Assembly (NCBI GenBank): GCA_964420285.1
Contig: CAYQTE010000094.1
Location: 1-14,241 of the forward strand
DNA from: CAYQTE01 sp964420285
Lineage (GTDB): Bacteria > Planctomycetota > Phycisphaerae > Tepidisphaerales > Tepidisphaeraceae
Direction: 5' to 3'
DNA: 14,241 nt
Below, in pieces: positions 14,070-14,241 of this stretch. The position numbers and the translations under genes are program-made. The notes beneath the pieces were generated by a model, which did no database searches, had not been told where the DNA came from, and worked only from the letters and a program-made list of their open reading frames with translations. The number at the start of each line of letters is the position of its first letter. Positions within the stretch are counted from its first letter, which is position 1.

Positions 14070-14140
14070 TTCGAACTTGGCCCGCAGGAGTTGGAACTTG
14101 GCCCGGCCGAGTCGAAACTGGGCGCGCCAGAATTGAACCA
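14070..14140. repeat. 21-bp tandem repeat, three copies plus a partial fourth
   Basis: Units at 14070-14090, 14091-14111 and 14112-14132, then a partial unit, share the core GAACTTGGCCCG. The first two agree at 17 of 21 positions and the third is more diverged. The unit length is a multiple of three, so every frame shows a 7-residue repeat, such as FELGPQE/LELGPAE on the plus strand and FRLGRAK/FQLLRAK on the minus strand. No frame has a convincing start and gene context. Confidence 0.75.
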
Positions 14141-14182
14141 CCAGCCAAGGCCTGGAAAGAACTCGGGGCTCACCGCCGAAGC

Positions 14183-14241
14183 AACGGAGGATAACGGAGG
14201 AGAGACAAATACAATTTAACCACGGATGGGCGCTGATGGGC
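14183..14241. repeat. ACGGAGG / CCACGGAT-type intergenic repeat sequence at the window edge
   Basis: AACGGAGG occurs twice (14183-14190 and 14193-14200). The last bases, from TTTAACCACGGATGGGC to GCTGATGGGC, resemble the interspersed 'CCACGGATGAACACGGAT' sequences found between genes in many environmental bacterial genomes. The element is cut by the window end. Confidence 0.4.

Larger units (their letters stand above)
13833..14241. other. 409-bp right end without a convincing gene
   Basis: Short open frames exist on both strands but none has a ribosome binding site, family motif or normal composition. The region holds a 21-bp tandem repeat (14070-14140) and ACGGAGG and CCACGGAT-type sequence (14183-14241), so it looks like repeat-bearing intergenic DNA. 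A gene could begin just beyond the edge. Confidence 0.6.

Noticed and set aside
13944..14219. A 91-codon plus-strand ORF at the right end
   Set aside because: It has no ribosome binding site, runs through tandem and dispersed repeat sequence, and has no family-like features.
1..14241. CRISPR arrays, tRNA genes, insertion-sequence ends, toxin-antitoxin or defence genes
   Set aside because: I looked for regularly spaced repeats, tRNA T-loops, transposase motifs and common defence domains on both strands and found none.

Overview
The window is GC-rich, densely coding bacterial chromosome. The organism is probably a member of the Planctomycetota, perhaps the Phycisphaerae. This is inferred from four things: a long type III glutamine synthetase, a secreted PQQ-like beta-propeller protein whose mature end begins DDWPQW, a Trm112-like protein with CPLTR in place of the usual zinc cysteines, and few strong Shine-Dalgarno sequences. 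No rRNA, tRNA, CRISPR array, insertion sequence or phage gene was seen.

Layout. Positions 24-509 (minus) hold a small membrane-anchored unknown protein. Divergent from it are guaA (GMP synthase) and an agmatine deiminase gene. A gap of about 390 bp with a perfect inverted repeat and a sigma54-like sequence precedes glnA type III. pabB (aminodeoxychorismate synthase component I) and a secreted unknown protein follow. A convergent DAHP synthase gene (minus) ends at 8505. Back-to-back promoters around 9719-9801 separate it from a TIM-barrel amidohydrolase and a Trm112-like gene. Then come a two-gene minus-strand unit (PQQ-like beta-propeller protein and small membrane protein) and a divergent G3E-family GTPase gene. 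The last ~400 bp carry no convincing gene but hold a 21-bp tandem repeat and ACGGAGG/CCACGGAT-type intergenic repeat sequence.

How the genes relate. Several early genes handle glutamine or amidino nitrogen: GuaA consumes glutamine amide, GlnA makes glutamine, PabB works with a glutamine amidotransferase, and agmatine deiminase releases ammonia on the way to putrescine. PabB and DAHP synthase both belong to the shikimate/chorismate network. The rest look like unlinked housekeeping or envelope genes.

The most interesting feature is upstream of the DAHP synthase gene. A TTGACT-N17-TATACA promoter leads into a 24-codon leader ORF with four Phe, two Trp and one Tyr codons. Its stop codon lies in one strand of an antiterminator, which is followed by a 10-bp intrinsic terminator with a U-run and then the real start of the enzyme. 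This has every part of ribosome-mediated attenuation, on the first step of aromatic amino acid synthesis. The leader ORF appears to start about three bases from the predicted transcript end, so it would be translated leaderless or nearly so.
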